DNA from: Streptomyces hawaiiensis
Lineage (GTDB): Bacteria; Actinomycetota; Actinomycetes; Streptomycetales; Streptomycetaceae
Length of the DNA: 64,000 nucleotides
Reading direction: 5' to 3'
NCBI RefSeq assembly: GCF_004803895.1
Contig: NZ_CP021978.1
Location: 1,860,001-1,924,000 of the forward strand
Shown: in pieces, positions 7,877 through 15,752 of the stretch
Position numbering within the stretch: the stretch's first letter is position 1
Layout: each line of letters begins with the position of its first letter
Translations under genes and position numbers: made by a program
Notes under the pieces: generated by a model
What the model was told of the DNA's origin: nothing
Seen by the model: only the letters and a program-made list of their open reading frames with translations
Databases searched by the model: none

Positions 7877-10317
7877 GCACGGAGCCCGAGACCACGGAGG
7901 ACGCCGAGCCGGGGACGCCGGGCGCCGACAGCACACCGGGGCCGGCCGACAGGGCGGGGAGTGGTGCGGCCGACACCGAGCAGGCGCCCGACACCGAGGG
8001 CGGTGACGCCGGCGCCGGGCAGGCATCGGACGCCGAGAGCGCTGAAGCCGGCGACGCGCAGGCATCGGACGCCGAGAGCACTGAAGCCGGCACCGAACAC
8101 GCGTCCAAGGCCGAGAGCACTGAAGCCGGAGCCGGGCAGGCATCCGACGCCCAGAGCACTGAAACCGGAGCCGAGCAGGCATCGGACGCCGAGAGCACTG
8201 AAACCGGCGACGCGCAGGCATCCGACGCCCAGAGCACTGAAACCGGAGCCGGGCAGGTGTCCGAGGCCGAGGCCGAGCTGCGGGCTCAGCAGGCCGAGCG
8301 GGAGCGCATCGAGCAGCGCAAGGCCGAGAAGAAGGCACCCATCGCGAGCGGTACCAAGCTGAGCGGCAAAGCCGCCGATCTGCTCGCGGCCGTACGGGCC
8401 GTCGAGAGCGGCGAGAAGCCGGTGGCCGCGGTGTTCGAAGAGCCCCGGCCCGCCCCCCGGCGCTCCGCCCCCGAGCCGGAACGGCGGCCGCAGCCCGTGG
8501 CACCCGAGCCTGTCGCGACCTCGGCGGCACCCGCGCCGGAGGCGGTCCGAGCCGTGCGGCAGGTGCTCGCCGAGGGCGGCGCGCCGGAAGCGCTCGCGCC
8601 GCAGATCGCCGCCGCACTGGGCGAGGGTGCGGACGAACAGCTGCGCACCGACCCCTGGCAGTTGCTGCGGATCGCAGGCGTGCGACCCGAGCAGGCCGAC
8701 GGTTTCGCCCGGGCCCTGCTCGGCGCCGAGTGCGGCCCGGACGACGAGCGGCGGGGCCGGGCCCTCACCGGCTGGCTCCTGGAGCAGGCGGCGCTGGCCG
8801 GGCACACCGCCCTGGAGATGCCGGCGCTCCTCGCGGCCCTGGCCCAGCGGGGCGTGCCGGAACCCGCCGGCGCCGTGCAGGACGCGATCGCGGAGGGTGA
8901 GGCACTGGTCTTCCAGGACGCCCTGGAGGTGAAGGCCGGTGCCCCGGCCCGGAGCGACGAGGAAGGCGCGGAGGAGGACGAGGAGCGGCCGGTCCGTGTC
9001 CTGGTCGGGCTGGAGCGGTACGCGCTGGCGGAGGAGAGCCTGGCCGACGGCCTGGCCAGGCTGGTCAACTCGGTGCCCAAGCAGGACGGTTCGGCCGAGG
9101 ACTGGGAGCGGGCCGCCGCCGCGGCCCAGAGGTCGACGGCGGAGCTGATCCGCGCGGTCGCCGGGCAGGGCCTGGTGCTGCACACCGGCGGCGAGGCGTC
9201 CCTGGCCGAGCCCGCGGCCCTGCTGAACGCCGCGCGGTCCTTCGGGCTGCGGGCCTGGGCGGCCACACACGGCCCGATCGGCCGCAACCGTTTCGCGGCG
9301 CTGCTGCGACGGTCCGGCCAGGCGGCGGACGTCTCCGCGCGAGCTGAGGAGGCTCCCGCCGACTCCCCCGTCGCCACCGTCTCCGGATTGCTCGCCGGCC
9401 TCGAAGGGCCCGGCCGGGACGCGGACGGGGCCCTCGATCTCGATCTGCTCGTCGTGCTCGACGCGCCCCAGCTGGATGTCGAGGCGGCGGCTCTGCTGAC
9501 GGAGTCGCTGCCGGACGGGGCACGGCTGGTGCTGGCCGGGGATCCGGCGGTGCTGTGGTCCGTGGGGCCGGGGCGGGTGTTCGCGGACCTGCTCGCGGCG
9601 CGGATCTGCCCCCAAGTGGCCTCGCGGCGGCCGGATCAGGGGCCGTTGGGCGAGCTGGTCTCCGGAATCGGCATCGGCGAGCTGAACCAGGTCGAGGCCC
9701 CCGGCAAGGAGGTCGTGATCGTGCCCGTGCGGGACGCGGGCGAGGCCGTGCACCGGACGGTGCAGCTCGTCGTGGACTCGGTGCCGCGGGCGATCGGCGT
9801 ACCGGCCGAGGAGACCCAGGTGATCACCCCCGGGCACGGCGGGGCCGTCGGGACGCGTGCGCTCAACGCGGCGCTGAAGGAACGGCTCAACCCGGGCCCG
9901 GGCCGCTTCGGCGGCTTCGACCCCGGGGACCGGATCGTCTACTCCCCCGTGCCGGGGCGTGCGCTGCAGGGTCGTGTGGTGACGGCGGACGGCGAGGGGC
10001 TGCACCTGTCGTGCGAGGGCGAGAACGTCGTCGTACCGAAGGAGCGGGTGGAGCAGTCCGTGCGGCACGGGTGGGCGCTGACCGCGCACCAGGCCGTGGG
10101 GAGCCGGTGGCCCGCGGTGGTCGTGGTGCTGCCGGGAGATGCGTCCCAGGCTCTCAGCCGGCCGTGGGTGTACACGGCGTTCGGGCGGGCCGACCGGCAT
10201 CTGTCCGTGGTGCACGGCGTGGAGCAGGCGCTTCCCCGGGCCGTGGCCGAGATTCCCGCGAAGCCGCGGACGACCCGGCTTCCGGTGCTGCTCGCGCCGC
10301 AGATCAGCGGCACGTGA
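7873..10317 (+). CDS. Helix-hairpin-helix protein, degenerate RecD2-like helicase
   Basis: An 814-residue protein. Residues 1-127 are acidic and disordered, with six 13-residue repeats. About residues 220-360 resemble the helix-hairpin-helix region that precedes the motor in RecD2. The C-terminal half keeps RecD-type motif III (VLAGDPAVLWSVGPGRVFAD, about 553-572), motif V (TAHQAVGSRWP, about 737) and motif VI (WVYTAFGRADRHLSVV, about 765). Motif I has become LHTGGEASLAEP with no GKT/S, and motif II is VVLDAPQLD instead of DE. ATP hydrolysis is therefore doubtful; a structural or DNA-binding role is more likely. Coupled to the aldo/keto reductase by GTGA overlap. Confidence 0.85.
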   Translation: MSTEPETTEDAEPGTPGADSTPGPADRAGSGAADTEQAPDTEGGDAGAGQASDAESAEAGDAQASDAESTEAGTEHASKAESTEAGAGQASDAQSTETGAEQASDAESTETGDAQASDAQSTETGAGQVSEAEAELRAQQAERERIEQRKAEKKAPIASGTKLSGKAADLLAAVRAVESGEKPVAAVFEEPRPAPRRSAPEPERRPQPVAPEPVATSAAPAPEAVRAVRQVLAEGGAPEALAPQIAAALGEGADEQLRTDPWQLLRIAGVRPEQADGFARALLGAECGPDDERRGRALTGWLLEQAALAGHTALEMPALLAALAQRGVPEPAGAVQDAIAEGEALVFQDALEVKAGAPARSDEEGAEEDEERPVRVLVGLERYALAEESLADGLARLVNSVPKQDGSAEDWERAAAAAQRSTAELIRAVAGQGLVLHTGGEASLAEPAALLNAARSFGLRAWAATHGPIGRNRFAALLRRSGQAADVSARAEEAPADSPVATVSGLLAGLEGPGRDADGALDLDLLVVLDAPQLDVEAAALLTESLPDGARLVLAGDPAVLWSVGPGRVFADLLAARICPQVASRRPDQGPLGELVSGIGIGELNQVEAPGKEVVIVPVRDAGEAVHRTVQLVVDSVPRAIGVPAEETQVITPGHGGAVGTRALNAALKERLNPGPGRFGGFDPGDRIVYSPVPGRALQGRVVTADGEGLHLSCEGENVVVPKERVEQSVRHGWALTAHQAVGSRWPAVVVVLPGDASQALSRPWVYTAFGRADRHLSVVHGVEQALPRAVAEIPAKPRTTRLPVLLAPQISGT
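8020..8253 (+). repeat. Six 39-base tandem repeats encoding QASDAES.EAG units
   Basis: Six consecutive 13-codon units (consensus QASDAESTEAGAx) in the N-terminal linker of the helix-hairpin-helix gene. Copies differ by a few substitutions (Glu/Gln, Ala/Thr, one His-Lys variant) and keep frame, as expected of a variable in-frame tandem repeat. Confidence 0.85.
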
Positions 10318-10322
10318 GAGGA

Positions 10323-10356
10323 GTGGTGGTCATGGGCCGGGGCCCATGACCACCAC
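10323..10356. terminator. Bidirectional terminator between convergent genes
   Basis: Perfect 16-base arms GTGGTGGTCATGGGCC and GGCCCATGACCACCAC with a 2-base centre, located in the 63 bases between the convergent ends of the helix-hairpin-helix gene and the acidic-protein gene. It serves both strands. Confidence 0.8.
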
Positions 10357-10380
10357 CCCCGTGGTCGCCGGCGTGCGCGC

Positions 10381-11082
10381 TCAGCGGCGGTCCGCGTCCA
10401 GCGGTTCCAGGTCCTCGTCCTCGTCCAGGTCGCCCTCGAGCTCGTCCCCGTCTCCGTCATCGTCGACGTCGACGTCGTCGATCTCCTCGTCGAAGACGGC
10501 ACTGACGTCGAAGCGGCAGACCACCTGCTGCGGGTCGACCTGCTCGAACGGTGCCTCCAGCCACTCGCCGGGCTCGGCCGGGTCGTCCGCCGCCGTCACC
10601 CAGAGTGTGGAGTCGCCCTCCTCCAGCCCGAACTCCTTGTGCCGGGAGGCGATCTCGTCGGGCTCGAACTCGCCGAACAGCAGCCCGAGCGCGCCGTGCA
10701 CCGTCCCGGAGGCCTGAGCGCCGTCCTCACCCTCCGCCGCCTCGATCCGCTGTGCCTGAGCCAGCAGCCGCTGCGGTTCGGCGACGGCGTAGTCGCGGCG
10801 GATCAGTACGCTCAGCGCGTTCGGTTCCTCGGGACCCGTGTACGGGGGCAGCGCGTCCTCCGCACCGGGGATCTCGAAGGGCGTGACCTCGTCGTAGCGG
10901 TCATAGAGCAGTTCGTCGTACACCTCTGCGGCCGCGGCCAGCTGGTTGAAAGCCTCGTAGACAGCCGGGTCGTCCTCTCCCGACCTGCGTTCGACCGCGG
11001 CCAGGTGGCGGTCGAGCGCGGTCTTGACCGCCTCGGCGGCGGCGCGTACCTCGGCAGCGGTGGACTGCGCAGCATCAGACAT
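10381..11082 (-). CDS. Conserved acidic protein of unknown function
   Basis: A 233-residue protein starting MSDAAQSTAAEVRAAAEAVK. The first 60 residues are helical; the middle is a compact domain (LLFGEFEPDEIASRHKEFGL, then a beta-rich VTAADDPAEPGEWL part); the last 35 residues are almost all Asp/Glu. No signal peptide or membrane segment. TAGCGT lies seven bases before the ATG, suggesting a leaderless mRNA. It is divergent from DUF5703 with 47 bases between. I do not recognise the family beyond its conservation next to chpC in Streptomyces. Confidence 0.8.
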   Translation of the reverse strand: MSDAAQSTAAEVRAAAEAVKTALDRHLAAVERRSGEDDPAVYEAFNQLAAAAEVYDELLYDRYDEVTPFEIPGAEDALPPYTGPEEPNALSVLIRRDYAVAEPQRLLAQAQRIEAAEGEDGAQASGTVHGALGLLFGEFEPDEIASRHKEFGLEEGDSTLWVTAADDPAEPGEWLEAPFEQVDPQQVVCRFDVSAVFDEEIDDVDVDDDGDGDELEGDLDEDEDLEPLDADRR

Positions 11083-11129
11083 AGTGCAGACGCTATCCGT
11101 ACCAGGCCCCAGCCCGCACAATAGATGCG

Positions 11130-11318
11130 ATGCCGGAATACGAATTTGTCGACGTGTACGTTCCGCGCGGGGTCTCCCGCAAGGAAACGGCACGTCTGCT
11201 GACGGACCACGCGGAGTACGGACACTGGGAGTTGCACCGTCTGAGCCTGCTGCGCGACGGCAGCCGCAAGGTGCGGTTGCGTCGGCGGATCATCCGCCAG
11301 GTGCGGGCCACGTGGTGA
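11130..11318 (+). CDS. DUF5703 family small protein
   Basis: A 62-residue protein (MPEYEFVDVYVPRGVSRKET..., ending RQVRATW) that matches the DUF5703 family of small actinobacterial proteins. It is rich in Arg and Glu, with no signal or membrane segment. CACAAT lies seven bases before the ATG and there is no clear ribosome site, so it may be leaderless. Function unknown. Convergent with the long chaplin gene; separated by a strong terminator. Confidence 0.85.
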   Translation: MPEYEFVDVYVPRGVSRKETARLLTDHAEYGHWELHRLSLLRDGSRKVRLRRRIIRQVRATW

Positions 11319-11352
11319 GCGGAGACGGGCACGGGAAGAAGGCACATGACGC

Positions 11353-11387
11353 AGCGGGCCCCGCATCGGCGGGGCCCGCTCCGTTTT
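11353..11387. terminator. Bidirectional terminator between DUF5703 and chaplin gene
   Basis: Twelve-base perfect arms AGCGGGCCCCGC and GCGGGGCCCGCT with an ATCG loop, followed by CCGTTTT: a rare canonical hairpin plus T-run in this window. Confidence 0.85.
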
Positions 11388-11396
11388 GCGGGGGGA

Positions 11397-12452
11397 TCAG
11401 GCCGAGGCGCGCGCCTTGCGGTAGAGGATCGCGCCCGCGAGCAGCGCGCCCGCGCCGGCCGGAAGGGCGAGGCCGAGGGGCAGGTCGCTGCCGGTGCTGG
11501 CGAGCTGGGCGTCGCCCTCGGGCTGGGTGACGAACTGGCCGCCCGGCTTGTTGCCGTGCGAGGAGCCGCCCGAGGTCTCGCCATCGGTGGAGGGCGGGGT
11601 GCCCGGGGTGCCGGGGTGGCCGGGCTCACCGGGGTTGCCGGGGTGACCAGGAGTGCCGGGGTCACCCGGGTTGCCGGGGTGACCAGGGTCACCCGGATGT
11701 CCGGGGTTCCCCGGGTCGCCCGGGTCACCGGGGTTCCCCGGATGGCCGGGGTCGCCCGGCTGGCCCGGGTTCTCGTGGCCGCCGCCGGGCGGGGTGCCGT
11801 GGTGGCCGCCGCCACCGTTCGAGCAGTCGTTGCCCGTGCTGGGGTTGCCGATGCCGATGACGTCGACGCTGTTGCCGCAGACGTTCACCGGCACGTGGAC
11901 CGGCGCCTGGACGTGGTTGCCGGAGCCGACGCCGGGTGAGTCGGTGGCGTGTCCGTCCGCGTGCGAGCCGCCGTGACCGCCGTGTCCCCCCGACGACGGT
12001 CCGCCGCCCCCGTTGGCACACGAATTGCCCAGCGACGGGTTGAGCACACCGATGACGTCGACGCTGTTGCCGCAGACGTTCACCGGCACGTGGACCGGCG
12101 CCTGGACGTGGTTGCCGGAGCCGACGCCGGGTGAGTCGGTGGCGTGTCCGTCCACGTGCGAGCCGCCCTTGCCGCCGTGTTCGCCGTATCCCCCCGACGA
12201 CGATCCACCGCCCTGGTTGGCGCACGAGTTGCCCACCGAAGGGTTGAGCACACCGACGACGTTGACCGTGTTCCCGCACACGTTGACCGGCGCGTGCACC
12301 GGCGCCTGCACCGAGTTTCCGGAGAGCACGCCGGGCGAGCCCGACGCCGAACCCTGGGCGCCCGAGTCGGCGTGAGCGGAGCCGCCCGCGGCGGCGATCA
12401 CGCCGGTCGCGGCCGCCACGGTCATCAGACCCTTGCGGGTAGCCTGTCGCAT
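11397..12452 (-). CDS. chpC: Long chaplin, cell-wall anchored, three chaplin domains and collagen-like stalk
   Basis: A 351-residue protein: signal peptide to about residue 29, chaplin domains at about 39-79, 107-147 and 172-212 (each with SPGV..GN, VNVCGN and a second Cys in GN[SD]C), nineteen uninterrupted X-Pro-Gly triplets at 228-284, a Ser/Gly linker, the sorting signal LASTG at 317-321, a hydrophobic helix and a basic tail (YRKARASA). Class E sortase would anchor it to peptidoglycan, where chaplins assemble amyloid-like hydrophobic fibrils on aerial hyphae. Position next to chpH matches S. coelicolor chpC, but long chaplins known to me have two chaplin domains and no collagen-like stretch. 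Confidence 0.9.
   Translation of the reverse strand: MRQATRKGLMTVAAATGVIAAAGGSAHADSGAQGSASGSPGVLSGNSVQAPVHAPVNVCGNTVNVVGVLNPSVGNSCANQGGGSSSGGYGEHGGKGGSHVDGHATDSPGVGSGNHVQAPVHVPVNVCGNSVDVIGVLNPSLGNSCANGGGGPSSGGHGGHGGSHADGHATDSPGVGSGNHVQAPVHVPVNVCGNSVDVIGIGNPSTGNDCSNGGGGHHGTPPGGGHENPGQPGDPGHPGNPGDPGDPGNPGHPGDPGHPGNPGDPGTPGHPGNPGEPGHPGTPGTPPSTDGETSGGSSHGNKPGGQFVTQPEGDAQLASTGSDLPLGLALPAGAGALLAGAILYRKARASA
11601..11771 (-). repeat. Collagen-like (X-Pro-Gly)19 coding repeat
   Basis: 171 bases encoding 19 consecutive X-P-G triplets (X = N, Q, D, H, T, E) between the third chaplin domain and the sorting signal. Charged and His residues occupy the X position throughout. The DNA is a run of near-identical 9-base units and is prone to slippage. 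Confidence 0.9.
11856..12165 (-). repeat. 195-base direct duplication of a chaplin module
   Basis: The segment beginning at 11856 recurs 195 bases later at 12051. The first 103 bases are identical, then one mismatch, then identity again. The unit is one chaplin domain plus its Gly-rich linker (65 codons), so domains 2 and 3 arose by recent in-frame duplication; domain 1 is more divergent. Confidence 0.85.
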
Positions 12453-12513
12453 TGCTGAATACCTGCCTTCGACCCTGTCTCGAATTCTTCTCGAATTCCG
12501 CGAAAGAAGCGTT

Positions 12514-12548
12514 CGGTCCCGGAGCGCATGGCTCGCGCTCCGGGACCG
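12514..12548 (-). terminator. Terminator downstream of chpH
   Basis: Perfect 14-base arms CGGTCCCGGAGCGC and GCGCTCCGGGACCG around a 7-base loop, 35 bases beyond the chpH stop. It separates chpH from the long chaplin gene. Confidence 0.75.
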
Positions 12549-12582
12549 ATGGCTTTGGACTCCCCTCAGTGAGGGGGACGCA

Positions 12583-12816
12583 TCACTTGTTGATGCAGGT
12601 GTTGCCGAAGGCGGGGTTCAGCAGCCCGATCACGGAGACCGTGTTGCCGCAGACGTTCACCGGGACGTGAACGGGCACCTGAACAACGTTGCCGGACAGG
12701 ACGCCCGGGGAGTGCACGGCGGCACCCTGAGCACCCGAGTCGGCGACGGCCAGGCCCGCGCCCGCGAGAACCAGCCCACCGGTGGCAGCCGCAGCAGCGA
12801 CGACCTTCTTGATCAT
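12583..12816 (-). CDS. chpH: Short chaplin ChpH
   Basis: A 77-residue secreted protein: signal MIKKVVAAAAATGGLVLAG..., mature part beginning near DSGAQGAAVHSPGVLSG, one chaplin domain with the Cys pair (VNVCGN and GNTCINK). Length and sequence match ChpH of S. coelicolor. Start ATG at 12816 is fixed by AGGAGGAAT immediately upstream. Short chaplins form amyloid fibrils at air-water interfaces, lower surface tension and coat aerial hyphae together with rodlins. Usually expressed during aerial growth; I see no unambiguous developmental sigma site. Confidence 0.96.
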   Translation of the reverse strand: MIKKVVAAAAATGGLVLAGAGLAVADSGAQGAAVHSPGVLSGNVVQVPVHVPVNVCGNTVSVIGLLNPAFGNTCINK

Positions 12817-12966
12817 TATTCCTCCTAGTTGGCAAAGCGACCCATCTTGCGATCGCATTACCTGTAACGAGGCTGGAGTAATGAGGCTACGAGCTTATGG
12901 TCGCATTCACTCTTCCCAGTCGATTCCGTACGCGCGACCGAATATCACCGTTTCGCAGGGGTGGTT

Positions 12967-14292
12967 TCAGGACGCGTCGATGAAGCGGTCGAGCACCCGC
13001 ACGCCGAACTGCAGTCCCTCCACCGGCACCCGCTCGTCCACGCCGTGGAACATGCCGGCGAAGTCCAGCTCCGGCGGCAGCTTCAGCGGCACGAAGCCGA
13101 ACCCGCGGATGCCCAGGTCGTCGAAGGACTTCGCGTCCGTACCGCCGGAGAGCATGTAGGGGACCGCCTTGGCGGTCGGGTCCTCGGCCAGCAGCGCGGA
13201 CTGCATCGCCGCCACGAGCGCCCCGTCGAAGGTGGTCTCCACGGCCTTGTCGGCGTGGACGTCCTCGCGCCGCACCTTCGGGCCGAGGATCCGGTCGAGG
13301 TCGGCGAGGAACTCCTCCTCGTGTCCGGGCAGGAACCGTCCGTCGACGTGCGCGGTCGCCTCGCCCGGGATGACGTTGACCTTGTAACCGGCTCCGAGCT
13401 GCGTGGGGTTGGCCGTGTTGCTCAGGGTCGCGCCGATGAGCTTGGCGATGCCGCCGAGCTTCGCGAGGGTCGACTCCATGTCCTCCGGGTCGAGCTCGGT
13501 GCCGAACGCGTCACCGAGCTCGTCGAGGAAGGCGCGGGTGGTCTTGGTGACCCGGACCGGGAACTTGTGCCGGCCCAGCCGGGCGACGGCCTCCGACAGC
13601 TCGGTGATCGCGTTGTCCCGGTGGATCATCGACCCGTGCCCGGCCGTGCCGGCCACGGTGAGCTTCATCCAGTGCATGCCCTTCTCGGCCGTCTGGATCA
13701 GGTAGAGCCGCCGCTGCTCGCTCACGGTGAACGAGAATCCGCCCACCTCGCTGATCGCCTCGGTGACGCCCTCGAACAGGTCGGGGTGGTTGCGGACGAG
13801 GTGCTTGGCGCCGTACGTGCCGCCGGCCTCCTCGTCGGCGAGGAACGCGAGCACGATGTCGCGCGGGGGCTTGCGCCCGCTGCGCAGCCGGTCGCGGACG
13901 ACCGCGAGGGTCATCGCGTCCATGTCCTTCATGTCGACGGCCCCGCGGCCCCACACGCAGCCGTCGGCGACCTCGCCGGAGAAGGGGTGGTGGGTCCAGT
14001 CGTCCGCGTTGGCCGGGACGACGTCGGTGTGGCCGTGGATGAGGAGCGCGGGCCGGGAGGGGTCCTCGCCCTCGATCCGGGCCACCGTGGAGGCGCGGCC
14101 CGGGTGGGACTCGAAGATCTGGGGGTCGAGCCCGACCTCGGCGAGCTTCTCGGCGACGTACTCAGCCGCCTTGCGCTCGCCCGGACCCGAGTGGTCGCCG
14201 TAGTTGCTGGTGTCGATCTGGATCAGCTCGCGGCAGAGGTCCACGACCTCGTCCTCGCCGGTGACGCTCCTGGCCGTGTCCGTCTCGCTCAC
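12967..14292 (-). CDS. M20 family metallopeptidase / dipeptidase
   Basis: A 441-residue M20/M25/M40 family enzyme. Metal and catalytic motifs: HGHTDVVP, GRGAVDMKD, and LADEEAGG with the general-base Glu-Glu; the dimerisation domain has GTAGHGSMIH. GTG start at 14292 with GGGAGGAAG upstream. It is expected to be a cytosolic di-zinc amidohydrolase on peptides or N-acyl amino acids; the exact substrate is not evident. It has the same neighbour (chpH) in other streptomycetes. Confidence 0.92.
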   Translation of the reverse strand: MSETDTARSVTGEDEVVDLCRELIQIDTSNYGDHSGPGERKAAEYVAEKLAEVGLDPQIFESHPGRASTVARIEGEDPSRPALLIHGHTDVVPANADDWTHHPFSGEVADGCVWGRGAVDMKDMDAMTLAVVRDRLRSGRKPPRDIVLAFLADEEAGGTYGAKHLVRNHPDLFEGVTEAISEVGGFSFTVSEQRRLYLIQTAEKGMHWMKLTVAGTAGHGSMIHRDNAITELSEAVARLGRHKFPVRVTKTTRAFLDELGDAFGTELDPEDMESTLAKLGGIAKLIGATLSNTANPTQLGAGYKVNVIPGEATAHVDGRFLPGHEEEFLADLDRILGPKVRREDVHADKAVETTFDGALVAAMQSALLAEDPTAKAVPYMLSGGTDAKSFDDLGIRGFGFVPLKLPPELDFAGMFHGVDERVPVEGLQFGVRVLDRFIDAS

Positions 14293-14439
14293 GTGCTTCC
14301 TCCCGGTGTCACTGCTGGTGGGTCCCCCTCATCCTCTCTCTCCACGGCCCGCTCCCCAAGGGCCCTGCCGGCCCGTCACACGCCGTTCACGCCCTCTCGG
14401 GGTGCGGACGGGGGTGATCGGCCACCCCTGAAAGCCTGG

Positions 14440-14445
14440 TAATGT
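14440..14445 (+). promoter_or_regulatory. Candidate -10 box of tRNA-Leu
   Basis: TAATGT about 42 bases upstream of the tRNA, in a short AT-richer stretch (GGTAATGTTTACG). No convincing -35 hexamer was found, so this is tentative. Confidence 0.35.
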
Positions 14446-14487
14446 TTACGTCGTCGCCGCGGGGAGAACCCGCGCGACAGACACCTT

Positions 14488-14572
14488 GTCCGGGTGGCGG
14501 AATGGCAGACGCGCTAGCTTGAGGTGCTAGTGCCCTTTATCGGGCGTGGGGGTTCAAGTCCCCCCTCGGACA
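14488..14572 (+). tRNA. tRNA-Leu (anticodon GAG)
   Basis: An 85-base class II tRNA. Acceptor arms GTCCGGG and CTCGGAC pair (one G-T), the D region is GGCGGAATGGCAGACGCGC, anticodon stem CTAGC/GCTAG with loop TTGAGGT gives anticodon GAG, a long variable arm follows (GCCC/GGGC), and the T arm is GGGGG-TTCAAGT-CCCCC. Discriminator A; CCA is not encoded. Confidence 0.96.
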
Positions 14573-14581
14573 CATGAAACT

Positions 14582-14611
14582 GAGGGCCGTGACCGCGAGG
14601 TCGCGGCCCTC
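14582..14611 (+). terminator. Hairpin after tRNA-Leu
   Basis: Arms GAGGGCCGTGACC and GGTCGCGGCCCTC (one G-T pair) around a GCGA loop, 10 bases beyond the tRNA. It probably ends the tRNA transcript; the downstream YchJ gene starts 25 bases later. Confidence 0.65.
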
Positions 14612-14635
14612 GGTCGTTGCCGCGGAGAGGTGACC

Positions 14636-15010
14636 ATGACCAGGCGTTCCTGCCCCTGCGGGCTCCCCCAGGCCTACGAGGCATGCTGCGGCCGGTTCCA
14701 CTCCGCCGCCGCTGCCGCGCCGACCGCCGAGGCGCTGATGCGGTCGCGGTACTGCGCCTTCGTGAAGGGGGACGCCGGGTATCTGCTGCGGACGTGGCAT
14801 CCGCGGACGCGGCCCGGGACGCTGGAGCTGGATCCGGGGACGCGGTGGACCGGGCTGGAGATCCTGGGGACGGGCGACGGGTCCGCGTTCCACTCCACCG
14901 GGACCGTGGAGTTCCGGGCGTCGTACCGGGGCGGTTCGCTGCACGAGCGGAGCGGTTTCGAGCGGGTCGACGGGGCCTGGGTCTACATCGCCGGGGAGTT
15001 CTTGGCGTAG
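14636..15010 (+). CDS. YchJ family protein (UPF0225) with SEC-C-like zinc motif
   Basis: A 124-residue protein starting MTRRSCPCGLPQAYEACCGR, a Cys-rich SEC-C type motif (C-P-C-G ... CC) at residues 6-18, followed by the NTF2-like YchJ domain (ALMRSRYCAFVKGDAGYLLRTWH and the conserved HERSGFERVDGAWVYIAG). ATG start with GAGAGG upstream. Family function is not established. Convergent with gntR; their stops are six bases apart. Confidence 0.9.
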   Translation: MTRRSCPCGLPQAYEACCGRFHSAAAAAPTAEALMRSRYCAFVKGDAGYLLRTWHPRTRPGTLELDPGTRWTGLEILGTGDGSAFHSTGTVEFRASYRGGSLHERSGFERVDGAWVYIAGEFLA

Positions 15011-15016
15011 CGGGGG

Positions 15017-15718
15017 CTACGGCGCCAGGATGTCGAGTTCCTGGAGGGCGCCGACCGTGATCTCGCGGGTCAGCTCCTCCGCGCGGGCGGCGTCGCCCGC
15101 CCGGACCGCTTCGGCGACCTGGACGTGCAGGGTGACGGCGGCCGGGTCGGGGTCCTCGAACATCACGTCGTGCTGGGTGCGGCCCGTCAGGACCTCGGCG
15201 ACGACGTCGCCGAGGCGGGCGAACATCTCGTTGCCGGAGGCGTCCAGGATGACGCGGTGGAAGGCGACGTCGTGGAGGAGGTACCCCTCCAGTTTGTGAC
15301 CGCGTGAGTGGGCGACCATGCCGAGGGCGCACTCGGTGAGTGCGGCGCACTGCTCGGACGTGGCGTGCCGGGCGGCGAGGCCGGCCGCGACGGGTTCGAT
15401 CGCCGAGCGCAGCACCGTGAGGGAACGCAGCTGTCCAGGGCGGTCGGCGCCGGCCAGCCGCCAGCGGATGACCTGCGGGTCGTAGACGTTCCACTCGGAC
15501 TTCGGGCGGACCGTCACGCCGACGCGGCGGCGGGACTCGACCAGGTACATGGACTCCAGGACGCGGACCGCCTCGCGCATCACGGAGCGCGACACGTCGA
15601 AACGCTGGGCGAGTTCGTCGGTGCGCAGGACGCTGCCCGGGGGGTACTCACCCGCCGTGATCTCGGGGCCGAGGGTGTCCAGTACATGGCCGTGCAGCCC
15701 CCGGCCCGGTGTGCTCAT
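15017..15718 (-). CDS. gntR: GntR/FadR family regulator of the gluconate operon
   Basis: A 233-residue FadR-subfamily regulator: N-terminal winged helix (GSVLRTDELAQRFDVSRSVMREAVRVLE, about residues 28-55) and a C-terminal FCD ligand domain with metal-binding His residues (HDVAFHRVIL, HVQVAEA). It is divergent from gntK with 138 bases between, the usual arrangement of an operon repressor. By position and family it is the gluconate-responsive repressor of gntK-gntP-idnO-idnD, as in S. coelicolor. Confidence 0.88.
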   Translation of the reverse strand: MSTPGRGLHGHVLDTLGPEITAGEYPPGSVLRTDELAQRFDVSRSVMREAVRVLESMYLVESRRRVGVTVRPKSEWNVYDPQVIRWRLAGADRPGQLRSLTVLRSAIEPVAAGLAARHATSEQCAALTECALGMVAHSRGHKLEGYLLHDVAFHRVILDASGNEMFARLGDVVAEVLTGRTQHDVMFEDPDPAAVTLHVQVAEAVRAGDAARAEELTREITVGALQELDILAP

Positions 15719-15752
15719 GCACTCAGCGTACGGGGTAGATCACGGAGACGAA

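Noticed and set aside
11397-12452. CRISPR-like array suggested by regular repeats
   Set aside because: Repeats are in-frame codons of chaplin and collagen-like segments with no unique spacers of constant length and no cas genes.
14488-14572. tRNA-Leu as integration site of a mobile element
   Set aside because: No integrase, excisionase or duplicated tRNA 3' end is found in the neighbouring sequence; flanking genes are core genes.
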